Assembly: GCA_964467615.1 (NCBI GenBank)
Contig: CAYXRK010000001.1
Location: forward strand, 62,001-126,000
DNA: 64,000 bases
Source of the DNA: CAYXRK01 sp964467615
Lineage (GTDB): Bacteria; Hydrogenedentota; Hydrogenedentia; Hydrogenedentales; GCA-2746185
Reading direction: 5' to 3'
Position numbers and translations under genes: made by a program. Shown here piece by piece: positions 8,358-15,147 of this stretch. The first letter of the stretch is position 1. Each line of letters begins with the position of its first letter. The notes beneath the pieces were generated by a model. The model searched no databases and was not told the origin of the DNA. It saw nothing but the letters and a program-made list of their open reading frames with translations.

Positions 8358-9230
8358 ATGTCCATCGTATTGATGCTCAACTTGAAGGGCGGCGTCGCGA
8401 AGACGACCAATTGCGTCGCCGTCGCCGAGGCCATGGCGGACTCCGGTCACAAGGTCCTCGTTATCGACGCGGACCACCAATGCATGGCGAGCGAACTGCT
8501 TATCGGCGAGGAGAAGTTGCTCCGCTGCGAGGTGCGCAAGAAGACGCTGCACGACATGCTCGGCGCGATGATGGACGACGAGTTTACCGAAGCCAACATT
8601 CCGCCGTACATCGTCGAGCAAGTATCGAACATCGGCGGAGGGTACCCGAACCTTCACTTGCTGCCGTGCTCGATTCGCATCGACGAATTCCAGACGAACA
8701 TGGCCAAGGCCCGCCGGGGCTTCAATACGGTCGACGAATATCGCCAGGAATTGCAGCGAAAACGGGGCGTGTTGCAGCGGTTTTTGAAGAGCAACTACGA
8801 TTCCGTACTGATCGATTGCCCGCCGAGTTTGGCCATGCAAGTCGTGGAGTTTCTCCTCATCGGCGACGCGTTCATCATCCCTTCGGTGCCGGACCGTCTT
8901 TCCGTGCGCGGATCGATTTGGCTGCTCGAGCGACTGCGCCGCCGCAACATCTCGCGCATTCAGCCGCTTGGCACGCTGTGGTCCCTCTACCGCACCCAGG
9001 CCGCGATTCACAATCACATCATCGATCAGGCCGAGAAGGGCATCGAACCGCTCGACATCCTCCCGCGGCCTTTCCGGACGATCATCCCCAATGCGGCGCG
9101 CATCGCCGAATCAACCGAACCCGATCGGCACCCGCATACCTTCTCGTCCAAGTACTCGCCGTTCTTCGCGCAACGCTATAAACACCTCGCGAGAGAAATC
9201 CGCACGCGCCTTACGCGCATGGGGGTCTAG
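8358..9230 (+). CDS. ParA/MinD-like ATPase, orphan
   Basis: A 290-residue P-loop ATPase of the ParA superfamily with the deviant Walker A KGGVAKTT (10-17), a signature-strand LVIDADHQ and the Walker-B-like VLIDCPPSLAMQV. ParA proteins bind ATP, dimerise on DNA and position cargo such as plasmids, chromosomes or protein clusters. No parB or parS-like partner is adjacent, so it is an orphan and the cargo is unknown. An ATG at 8358 follows GGAGGG. The stop TAG (9228-9230) coincides with the left end of an inverted-repeat element, and a second copy of the last 14 codons occurs at 10969-11010. Confidence 0.87.
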   Translation: MSIVLMLNLKGGVAKTTNCVAVAEAMADSGHKVLVIDADHQCMASELLIGEEKLLRCEVRKKTLHDMLGAMMDDEFTEANIPPYIVEQVSNIGGGYPNLHLLPCSIRIDEFQTNMAKARRGFNTVDEYRQELQRKRGVLQRFLKSNYDSVLIDCPPSLAMQVVEFLLIGDAFIIPSVPDRLSVRGSIWLLERLRRRNISRIQPLGTLWSLYRTQAAIHNHIIDQAEKGIEPLDILPRPFRTIIPNAARIAESTEPDRHPHTFSSKYSPFFAQRYKHLAREIRTRLTRMGV

Positions 9231-9410
9231 CCCGCATACCTCACCACCATTCTACCGCGGAAGCGGATATGGCCGTTCTCTCGAAACTTTTCGCCTCGGA
9301 TCGAACTCGACGTGTATCTACATGCTGTCGTCCGATCCGAACCGAAGAAGTTCCGATATACCAACCATCTCCACTTCCTCGCTACGAATGCTGGTGAGAT
9401 ATGCGGGCTA
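9228..9410. mobile_element. MITE-like element with 19-bp terminal inverted repeats and TA ends
   Basis: The left end TAGCCCGCATACCTCACCA (9228-9246) and the right end TGGTGAGATATGCGGGCTA (9392-9410) are inverse complements with one mismatch. Beyond the tips the two arms keep matching imperfectly for about 80 bases each, so the whole 183-bp element can fold into one long hairpin. It holds no open reading frame of interest. The outermost bases on each side are TA, which fits insertion at a TA target as by IS630/Tc1-type transposases. The left TA is part of the parA stop codon TAG, which is preserved by the insertion. No transposase lies in the window. Confidence 0.7.
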
Positions 9411-9489
9411 GCGCCGCGCGTGAATGCAGGGGCGCGAATGTCTTGCATCGGCCAGTAACGGGGATCCGGATATGGAGGCGAAGAAGGTG

Positions 9490-10935
9490 ATGTCAGCGCG
9501 AGTTGGAATTCTCACCGCGACGGTTGTTGCAGTCGCGTTGGCGGGTTGCTCGGGGCCGGCGGAAAAGACAACTCAAGCGCTCGTAGCCGCAGGCGCCGAA
9601 GCAAATTTTCTGCTCCCGCCCGGTTCCCCGCCTCACGTCGTGTTCATTAGCCTGGATACGGCGCGGCCCGACTATCTCGGACTCTACGGCCACCCATGGG
9701 TCAAGACGCCCAATCTTGACGAACTCGCGGCGGAGTCTGTCGTTTTCGAGGACGCAATGACCCCAGCGCCGACGACGCTGGCCGCGCATACGGCGATGAT
9801 GACGAGCACCTATCCTCACACGCACGGCGTGCCGCGAAACGGCTTCGTTGTTAGCGACGAAAACGTGACGCTCGCCGAAATCTTGAGGGCCGCCGGATAC
9901 AGCACCGCGGCAATCGTTGGCGCGTTTCCGCTGTTACACCGTTTCGAGCTGGACCAGGGATTCGATCTCTACGACGACAAGTCCGCTCATGGCGACTTTT
10001 GGCAGCGGACCGCCGAAGAGGTGACCGATGCCACGCTGCGTTATGTTGCGCAGCGTGGACCAGGTGGACCGCTGTTCCTCTTCGTGCACTATTTCGACGC
10101 GCACGCACCCTACTCCCCTGGCAAAGTGTGGTTTAATCCATACCGCGAACAGCCCGTGGAAGACCCTGGTCATCCCATCACTCCCGATTGGATGGAGGTC
10201 ATGACCGGTAAGAAATCCATGGGCGCGCGCAAATACCTGGTGCAGCGCTACGCCGCCGAGATTACCTACCTCGATCACCACCTGGGACGATTGCTCGAAG
10301 GCCTCCGCCAAGCCGGGATCGTGGACAACGCGATCATTATCGTAACCAGCGATCACGGCGAGTCGCTGTGGGACAACGGGCCGTGGTTCGATCACGGGCA
10401 GAACACGGTCCAATCGGTCATCCACGCGGTCGGCATCCTTCGGCTTCCCGGCGCCCGGCACGGAGGCACGCGCGTCGGTGTGCCGGTTTCGACATTGGAT
10501 TGGATGCCGACGGTGTTGGCCTATGCGGGAATCACCGCGCCGCCGGGTATCGATGGCCGCGCGATCGATCTCAACGGCGACGCGCCTCGCGTCGGGCCCC
10601 GCGACTTATTCTGCGAGGCGACGAAACCCTTCACGGTCGAGCGCGAGGGGGAATGGTACAACGCGCAAAAGGAGCGGTGCATTCGTTCGGAGAACTACAA
10701 GTTCGTTTACTCACCGTATGCAAACACGCGGGCCCTGTTTAACGTCGCTGATGATCCTTACGATCACAAGAACTTGCTCGACGCGCCGACTCCGGAGATC
10801 GAAAAGCTCGCCGCCGAGTTGGAGGCAAAGCTCGCGGCATGGCACGCGAGCGCCGCGCCGAAGTCCAGCGCGTTCGACCAGGAGAACGAACAAGAAACCC
10901 GCGATCAACTCGAGGCGCTCGGCTACGTGAATTGA
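9490..10935 (+). CDS. Sulfatase-fold lipoprotein (alkaline phosphatase superfamily hydrolase)
   Basis: A 481-residue exported hydrolase with the lipobox ALAGC (Cys20). The sulfatase core is plain: SLDTARPDYLGLYG (metal-binding Asp), SDHGESLWD late in the domain (Asp-His metal ligands), and a substrate-dependent C-terminal half ending near LGYVN. The nucleophile position reads PAPTTLAAH and lacks the C/S-x-P-x-R formylglycine motif, so the enzyme would use threonine and may be a phosphodiesterase or phosphotransferase instead of a true sulfatase. The ATG at 9490 is preferred because it gives a compact lipoprotein signal with GGAGG upstream; 9472 is possible. It sits between the MITE-like element and the second parA tail. 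Confidence 0.85.
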   Translation: MSARVGILTATVVAVALAGCSGPAEKTTQALVAAGAEANFLLPPGSPPHVVFISLDTARPDYLGLYGHPWVKTPNLDELAAESVVFEDAMTPAPTTLAAHTAMMTSTYPHTHGVPRNGFVVSDENVTLAEILRAAGYSTAAIVGAFPLLHRFELDQGFDLYDDKSAHGDFWQRTAEEVTDATLRYVAQRGPGGPLFLFVHYFDAHAPYSPGKVWFNPYREQPVEDPGHPITPDWMEVMTGKKSMGARKYLVQRYAAEITYLDHHLGRLLEGLRQAGIVDNAIIIVTSDHGESLWDNGPWFDHGQNTVQSVIHAVGILRLPGARHGGTRVGVPVSTLDWMPTVLAYAGITAPPGIDGRAIDLNGDAPRVGPRDLFCEATKPFTVEREGEWYNAQKERCIRSENYKFVYSPYANTRALFNVADDPYDHKNLLDAPTPEIEKLAAELEAKLAAWHASAAPKSSAFDQENEQETRDQLEALGYVN

Positions 10936-10968
10936 CGGCGCACTACGAGGTGCGATGAGATTGTGTCC

Positions 10969-11010
10969 TTGCGGGAGATTCGCACGCGGCTCACGCGCAT
11001 GGGCGTGTGA
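10969..11010 (+). pseudogene. Second copy of the parA 3' end (14 codons)
   Basis: After the sulfatase stop the text TTG CGG GAG ATT ... ATG GGC GTG TGA reads LREIRTRLTRMGV followed by a stop, which equals the ParA C-terminus LAREIRTRLTRMGV at 9186-9230 with synonymous changes. It has no start and no upstream similarity I can see beyond these codons. It is a relic of a parA copy. The synonymous drift shows that it is not a fresh assembly duplication. Confidence 0.75.
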
Positions 11011-11021
11011 CTCTGCACTCC

Positions 11022-11204
11022 CTAGATAATCCCGCGAGAGAGAACGAACATTACCATCGCGAAGAGGACGGCCAATAGGATCAGGCGTTTACGTTTACGT
11101 CGGCGTTCCCTTGCCGAGTCGAAAGCGTCTCCGGAAAAGAAAGTTGTCCAGAAAATTATTATCAGAGCAAACGGCGCAAAAAGTAGTAGCAGGTAGAAGA
11201 GCAT
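11022..11204 (-). CDS. Small two-helix membrane protein, hypothetical
   Basis: A 60-residue frame with two strongly hydrophobic segments (MLFYLLLLFAPFALIIIFW and LILLAVLFAMVMFVLSRGII) separated by a basic linker RERRRKRKR. The pattern of a real membrane hairpin, and its place just downstream of maf on the same strand (50-bp gap), support a gene. I see no convincing ribosome binding site and recognise no family. Confidence 0.45.
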   Translation of the reverse strand: MLFYLLLLFAPFALIIIFWTTFFSGDAFDSARERRRKRKRLILLAVLFAMVMFVLSRGII

Positions 11205-11254
11205 GAGGATCGAAATCTCGTTGCGTTTGGAATACGCCCTATTGCTCTATCGGT

Positions 11255-11866
11255 TCAAAGGAACCGTGCCCGCTCCGGCTCAATGTAATCGAATAAATCG
11301 TGCCCAATCGTCCTGACTAGCGCATTCAACCTAACCATCGGCAGGCCGAGCACGTTTTGGTAGCAGCCGTTGTAGCGCGCGACAAGAAGGCTGCCGGGGC
11401 CGTCGACGGTGTAGGCGCCGGCGCGATCTACGGGATTGACGGCGTTGACGAAGCAGTCGATCTCGGCCTCGGTCAACGCGCAGAACGTGACCTCGGTCGT
11501 CTCGTGATCCGCCGCCGATTTCCCAGAATCGGTGTCGATGACCGCGACCCCCGTGATGACGCGGTGCGTTGCGCCCGAAAGCTGCCGGAGCATGGCGCGG
11601 GCGTCTTCGAGATCGCGCGGTTTGCCGAGGACGCAATCGCCGATCACCACGACGGTGTCCGCCGCGATGATGAGGGCGGGCGAATCGAGGGTCTTGGCGA
11701 CGCCGTCGCGCTTGGCGACAGCGTTGCGCGTCGCGGCCTCAGCGGGATCGCCGCCGAGCGTTTCGTCCGCCGCGCTCGGGCGGACTTCGATGCGCATGCC
11801 GAGGGCCTCGAGCAACGCGCGGCGGCGGGGCGAGGCCGACGCGAGAACGATCGGGAGGCGGCCCAC
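11255..11866 (-). CDS. maf: Maf-family nucleoside triphosphate pyrophosphatase
   Basis: A 203-residue house-cleaning enzyme that hydrolyses dTTP, UTP or modified nucleotides to monophosphates, preventing misincorporation and affecting septum formation. The N-terminal signature LASASPRRRALLEALG (8-23) is diagnostic. Further family motifs are AADTVVVIGDCVLGKP and the C-terminal GAYTVDGPGSLLV and GCYQNVLGLP. Its start overlaps the lolA stop by one base, giving an operon proC, lolA, maf on the minus strand. Confidence 0.95.
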   Translation of the reverse strand: MGRLPIVLASASPRRRALLEALGMRIEVRPSAADETLGGDPAEAATRNAVAKRDGVAKTLDSPALIIAADTVVVIGDCVLGKPRDLEDARAMLRQLSGATHRVITGVAVIDTDSGKSAADHETTEVTFCALTEAEIDCFVNAVNPVDRAGAYTVDGPGSLLVARYNGCYQNVLGLPMVRLNALVRTIGHDLFDYIEPERARFL

Positions 11867-12555
11867 TATTCCTCCGCCGGGCCTTCGGGGAGCCTTTTCC
11901 CACGCGGCCCGACGGTCTCCACGAAGTCGTCATTCATCAGAATGTCAGTGCCTTCGGGAAGGTCGAGGCGGGTCTGCTCGACGGCGAGGCGGCCGTTAAT
12001 GCGATACTCGCCGATGGTAATGAGGACTTCCGATTCCGCGTCGTTGACGATCTGGATTTCGCGGGGGAGCATGTCTTTCTCGTCGATGCGCAGGATGATT
12101 TTCTCGAAATACTTTTCGTCGTCATTCTCGTTTTTTGGTGTGAGCTCAATCGCGCGCATGCCTTCGCTGGGATCGTCCACGACGACGTTGTACGCCTCGA
12201 GCAATCGGGCGGGGTCGTCTTCAAAACCGAGGAACAGGGCGGCGGTCTGAGGGTCGTCCTCGAGTTCGAACATCTGACACTGCTTGAGCTCGGGGTCGTA
12301 GTCGTACACGGTCAGGTTGTCGAGAAGAAAGACTTGGCCCGGGTCCTCGTATCGGAACGCGAGGCGGCGCGGCTTGCGAAACGCAATGACGCCCTTCGAT
12401 TCCAGTTGCTCTTCGGGCGTGATCGTCAATTGCTTGAACGGCGCGGTGAGCGTGCGGATTTCTTGCCGGCGCTCGGCGAATTGCCGTAGAAAAGTCGCCG
12501 CGTCTTCCGTCCCAATCACCGGCAATAGCGCCGCAACTATCAAAACCAAACTCAT
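11866..12555 (-). CDS. lolA: LolA-like outer-membrane lipoprotein carrier
   Basis: A 229-residue periplasmic carrier that takes lipoproteins released by LolCDE to the outer membrane. A short signal sequence (MSLVLIVAALLPVIG) leads into the LolA fold, with the landmarks LTAPFKQLTITPEEQLESKG, IAFRKPRRLAFRYEDPG and LLDNLTVYDYDPELKQ. GAGGAAGG precedes the ATG at 12555. It lies between proC and maf. Overall similarity is by pattern, so a LolA-related protein of slightly different duty is possible. Confidence 0.85.
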   Translation of the reverse strand: MSLVLIVAALLPVIGTEDAATFLRQFAERRQEIRTLTAPFKQLTITPEEQLESKGVIAFRKPRRLAFRYEDPGQVFLLDNLTVYDYDPELKQCQMFELEDDPQTAALFLGFEDDPARLLEAYNVVVDDPSEGMRAIELTPKNENDDEKYFEKIILRIDEKDMLPREIQIVNDAESEVLITIGEYRINGRLAVEQTRLDLPEGTDILMNDDFVETVGPRGKRLPEGPAEE

Positions 12556-12625
12556 ACTTTTGCCTTCCTCATACCTTCAATGCACGCCACGCCGTTCTTC
12601 ATTGAATTTTGCACGTTGAACCTTT

Positions 12626-13435
12626 CTATTGTCCCAATTCGCGAGATCGCGCCGCCGCCGCGTGGACGCTCTCCGCGACGATGCGGGAGAATTCGTTCGC
12701 GCGGAATTTTTCGAGCGCGGCGAACGTCGTGCCGCCCTTCGAGGTGACGCGCTCGCGCAAGGTCGCCGCGGACTCGCCGGATTCGACGAGGAGCTTGCCC
12801 GCGCCGTAGAGGGTTTGCGCGGCGAGGCGCGCGGCTTGTTGTTCCGTCAGGCCTTCCGCGACGGCCGCCGCCGCGAGGCACTCGACCATATAAAAGAAGT
12901 ACGCCGGACCGCTACCGCTCAGGCCGGTGACGGCGTCGATGGCGCTCTCGGGAACACGTTCAGCGACGCCGATTGCGTTGAAGATTTCGAGCGCGGCGGA
13001 TTCGTCTTTCGGTGTGCAATTCGCGCTGAACGACGCGCCCGAGGCGCTGGCGTTGACCATCGCGGGCGTGTTTGGCATGACGCGCACGACATGCACGCCC
13101 GCGCCAAGCCTCGCCTGGATGAACTTCGTCGAAATTCCCGCCGCGATCGAAATCACGAGAACGCCGGGTTTGACATCGCCTTTGATGGTCGCGAGGGCGG
13201 CGTCCATATCCTGCGGCTTCGGCGCGAGGATGAGGGTGTCGCTTTCATGCGCAAGTCGGGTGGGTGAATCGGCCACGCGCGCGCCCAAGTCTCGGCCGCG
13301 ATCGCGGCGCGCGGCGGCAACGTCGAACACAAGCACGCGGTCCGGCGTAAGGGTGCGCGCCGCGACGAGGCCCGATAGCATCGCCTCGCCCATGTTGCCG
13401 AAGCCGAGAAAACCGAGTGTTCCTTCCAGCGCCAA
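12626..13435 (-). CDS. proC: Pyrroline-5-carboxylate reductase
   Basis: A 269-residue NAD(P)H-dependent enzyme that performs the last step of proline synthesis, reducing 1-pyrroline-5-carboxylate to L-proline. Visible are the Rossmann start GFLGFGNMGEAML, the segment LAPKPQDMD, the VRVMPNTPAMV loop and the conserved C-terminal GLSGSGPAYFF and VTSKGGTTFAALE. The start is a TTG at 13435. Length matches the family. It heads the minus-strand group proC-lolA-maf, with a 70-bp gap to lolA. Confidence 0.95.
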   Translation of the reverse strand: MALEGTLGFLGFGNMGEAMLSGLVAARTLTPDRVLVFDVAAARRDRGRDLGARVADSPTRLAHESDTLILAPKPQDMDAALATIKGDVKPGVLVISIAAGISTKFIQARLGAGVHVVRVMPNTPAMVNASASGASFSANCTPKDESAALEIFNAIGVAERVPESAIDAVTGLSGSGPAYFFYMVECLAAAAVAEGLTEQQAARLAAQTLYGAGKLLVESGESAATLRERVTSKGGTTFAALEKFRANEFSRIVAESVHAAAARSRELGQ

Positions 13436-13493
13436 GAGAAATCTCCGTGAGAGAGGGGGAACGATAGCACGTTCCTCGTTTCGCCAAGAATGG

Positions 13494-14399
13494 TCAGCGC
13501 TTCCTACGGAAGGGCGGCACGATTCTCGCGAACATCCGGGCGAGCAGACCCGGCGTGGGAGTCTTTGTTGCCGCCTTAGTTTCGGCAGCCGCCTCGGCCC
13601 TGTCCATTTTGCTCAGTTGGTAGACGCGCCAGAGCGCCTCGCGGAATTCCTTGGCGGACTGAAACCGTTGCTCCGGATCGGCCGCCATCGCCTTCTCAAC
13701 AAACGTGTCGATCTCCTGCGGGAGGCCCGGCACAATCGACGTGAGCGGCTTGCCGGGTTCGGGCAGCGCGCGGCACATCATCTCGTAGAACAAGACGCCG
13801 AGCGAGTAGAGGTCCGCGCGGTGGTCAACGTTCTTCGCGTCGGCGCGCTGTTCCGGCGCGCTGTACTGAATTTTGCCGAGGCTCACACCGACCCGCGTGA
13901 AAGACGATGCCGCGTCGGTCAGCTTAGCGAGGCCGAAGTCAAGCAACTTAACGTCGCCCTTCGGCGTGAGCATGATGTTTTCCGGAGAGATGTCGCGGTG
14001 GATCGTGTAACGGTGCGCGTGCTCGAGGGCGTGGCTGAGCATGCTCAGCACGCGAACGGTGGAACCCATGCCGAAGCGCTTGCCCTGGCCCATCCACGTG
14101 CGGAGCGTTTTTCCCTCGACGAACTCCATCGTGTAGAAGATCAGATCGCCCGTCTGTTGGGCGTCGAAGACTTTTACGATGCAGGGGTGGTCGAGCTTAC
14201 GGACCGCGTTGACCTCCTGCAGAAACCGCTGAAGCGCGCGCGTGTTGCGAACATATTCCGGCAACAGCGTCTTGAGCGCGATCTGCTCGCCCGTTTCCTG
14301 GTCTCGGACGATGTAGACCATGCCCATGCCGCCGCGGCCAAGCGCGCCAAGGATTTCGTACCGTTCGGCAACGAGTTCGCCCTTGTTGAACGACGGCAC
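13494..14399 (-). CDS. Ser/Thr protein kinase (PASTA-less, Hanks type)
   Basis: A 301-residue eukaryotic-like kinase. The catalytic set looks complete: glycine loop LGRGGMGMVY (20-29), VAIK-type lysine in IALK (K43), an alpha-C glutamate in FLQEVNAVRKL, HRDISPENIM as the catalytic loop, DFG in KLLDFGLAK and an APE-like SAPEQ. After the kinase domain a basic tail ends in PPFRRKR with no membrane helix, so it is probably cytosolic. The start is a GTG at 14399. It diverges from the DsbD-N-like gene across about 126 bp. No cognate phosphatase is adjacent. Confidence 0.92.
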   Translation of the reverse strand: MPSFNKGELVAERYEILGALGRGGMGMVYIVRDQETGEQIALKTLLPEYVRNTRALQRFLQEVNAVRKLDHPCIVKVFDAQQTGDLIFYTMEFVEGKTLRTWMGQGKRFGMGSTVRVLSMLSHALEHAHRYTIHRDISPENIMLTPKGDVKLLDFGLAKLTDAASSFTRVGVSLGKIQYSAPEQRADAKNVDHRADLYSLGVLFYEMMCRALPEPGKPLTSIVPGLPQEIDTFVEKAMAADPEQRFQSAKEFREALWRVYQLSKMDRAEAAAETKAATKTPTPGLLARMFARIVPPFRRKR

Positions 14400-14525
14400 T
14401 GCAGCGGCTCCTTGCCGGGGGCGGCGAACACGGTGCTCGCCCGCCCCGGTACAACCCCAAAAAAAAAGTATACCAATGTGCGTCGGCTGGGGTTAAAATC
14501 CGCAAGCGGCATCCACGAGGATTTC

Positions 14526-15101
14526 ATGCGGAACCTGCACCAATTGCGTATTTTGTTGGTTTTCATAGCCGCGGCGTTGCCCGTCGCGTTTGCCGATTGG
14601 ACCGAATGGTCTGAAGTTAAGATGCGGCGCGATCCGGTGGTCGCGTACCGCGCGGCACTCTCCGGCGAGAACTTAGTGATTGAAGTCCGGCACTCGGAAG
14701 GCTGGCACACGTACGCGCTCGACAACGTCGAACGCGCGCGCGAACGCTCCGGCAAAGAGACGCCAGAGACGGAACTGCCGACGCGTATCGCGGTCGAAGG
14801 CGGGTTGCGCGTCGCCGGGCCGTGGCTTCAGACGAACCCCAAAGACCTTTCGCAAACGGACATCAACTGGTTTACATGGGGCTTCGAGAAAACCGCTACG
14901 TTCGCGGCGAAGGTCGAGCGGACAGGGGCAGGCGCTGAAGCGATCGTCACGATCAATGCTCAGGCCTGCAACGCCTCGACCTGCGCGATGGTAGATCGGC
15001 TCGAGATTAAAGTGCCCATTGATGCGCCCGGCCAGCCCGTGACAGTGGAGATCAGCGACCTCGTCGAGAGCCACTTGCGCATAGAGAGCGGAGACCGATG
15101 A
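14526..15101 (+). CDS. Exported DsbD N-terminal-domain-like protein
   Basis: A 191-residue periplasmic protein with a signal peptide (MRNLHQLRILLVFIAAALPV, cleavage near AFA-DW). The fold resembles the N-terminal immunoglobulin-like domain of DsbD: EVRHSEGWHTYALDN early on, and a cysteine pair in ACNASTCAMV (C148, C153) followed by EIKVPI, where DsbD has its redox pair. It lacks the membrane and thioredoxin domains of full DsbD. The frame stays open far upstream, but that part is antisense to the kinase and proC, so the ATG at 14526 is the start. It probably accepts electrons from, or passes them to, another thiol protein. Confidence 0.8.
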   Translation: MRNLHQLRILLVFIAAALPVAFADWTEWSEVKMRRDPVVAYRAALSGENLVIEVRHSEGWHTYALDNVERARERSGKETPETELPTRIAVEGGLRVAGPWLQTNPKDLSQTDINWFTWGFEKTATFAAKVERTGAGAEAIVTINAQACNASTCAMVDRLEIKVPIDAPGQPVTVEISDLVESHLRIESGDR

Positions 15102-15147
15102 CGTTCGAGCGCGGTGGAGGAACGCGCATCGGCGCGTTGACGAGGGT

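Noticed and set aside
11357..12250. 297-residue plus-strand frame
   Set aside because: Antisense to maf and lolA, both well supported.
12927..14525. Long upstream extension of the DsbD-N-like frame
   Set aside because: These 533 codons are antisense to proC and the kinase; the signal peptide at 14526 marks the true start.
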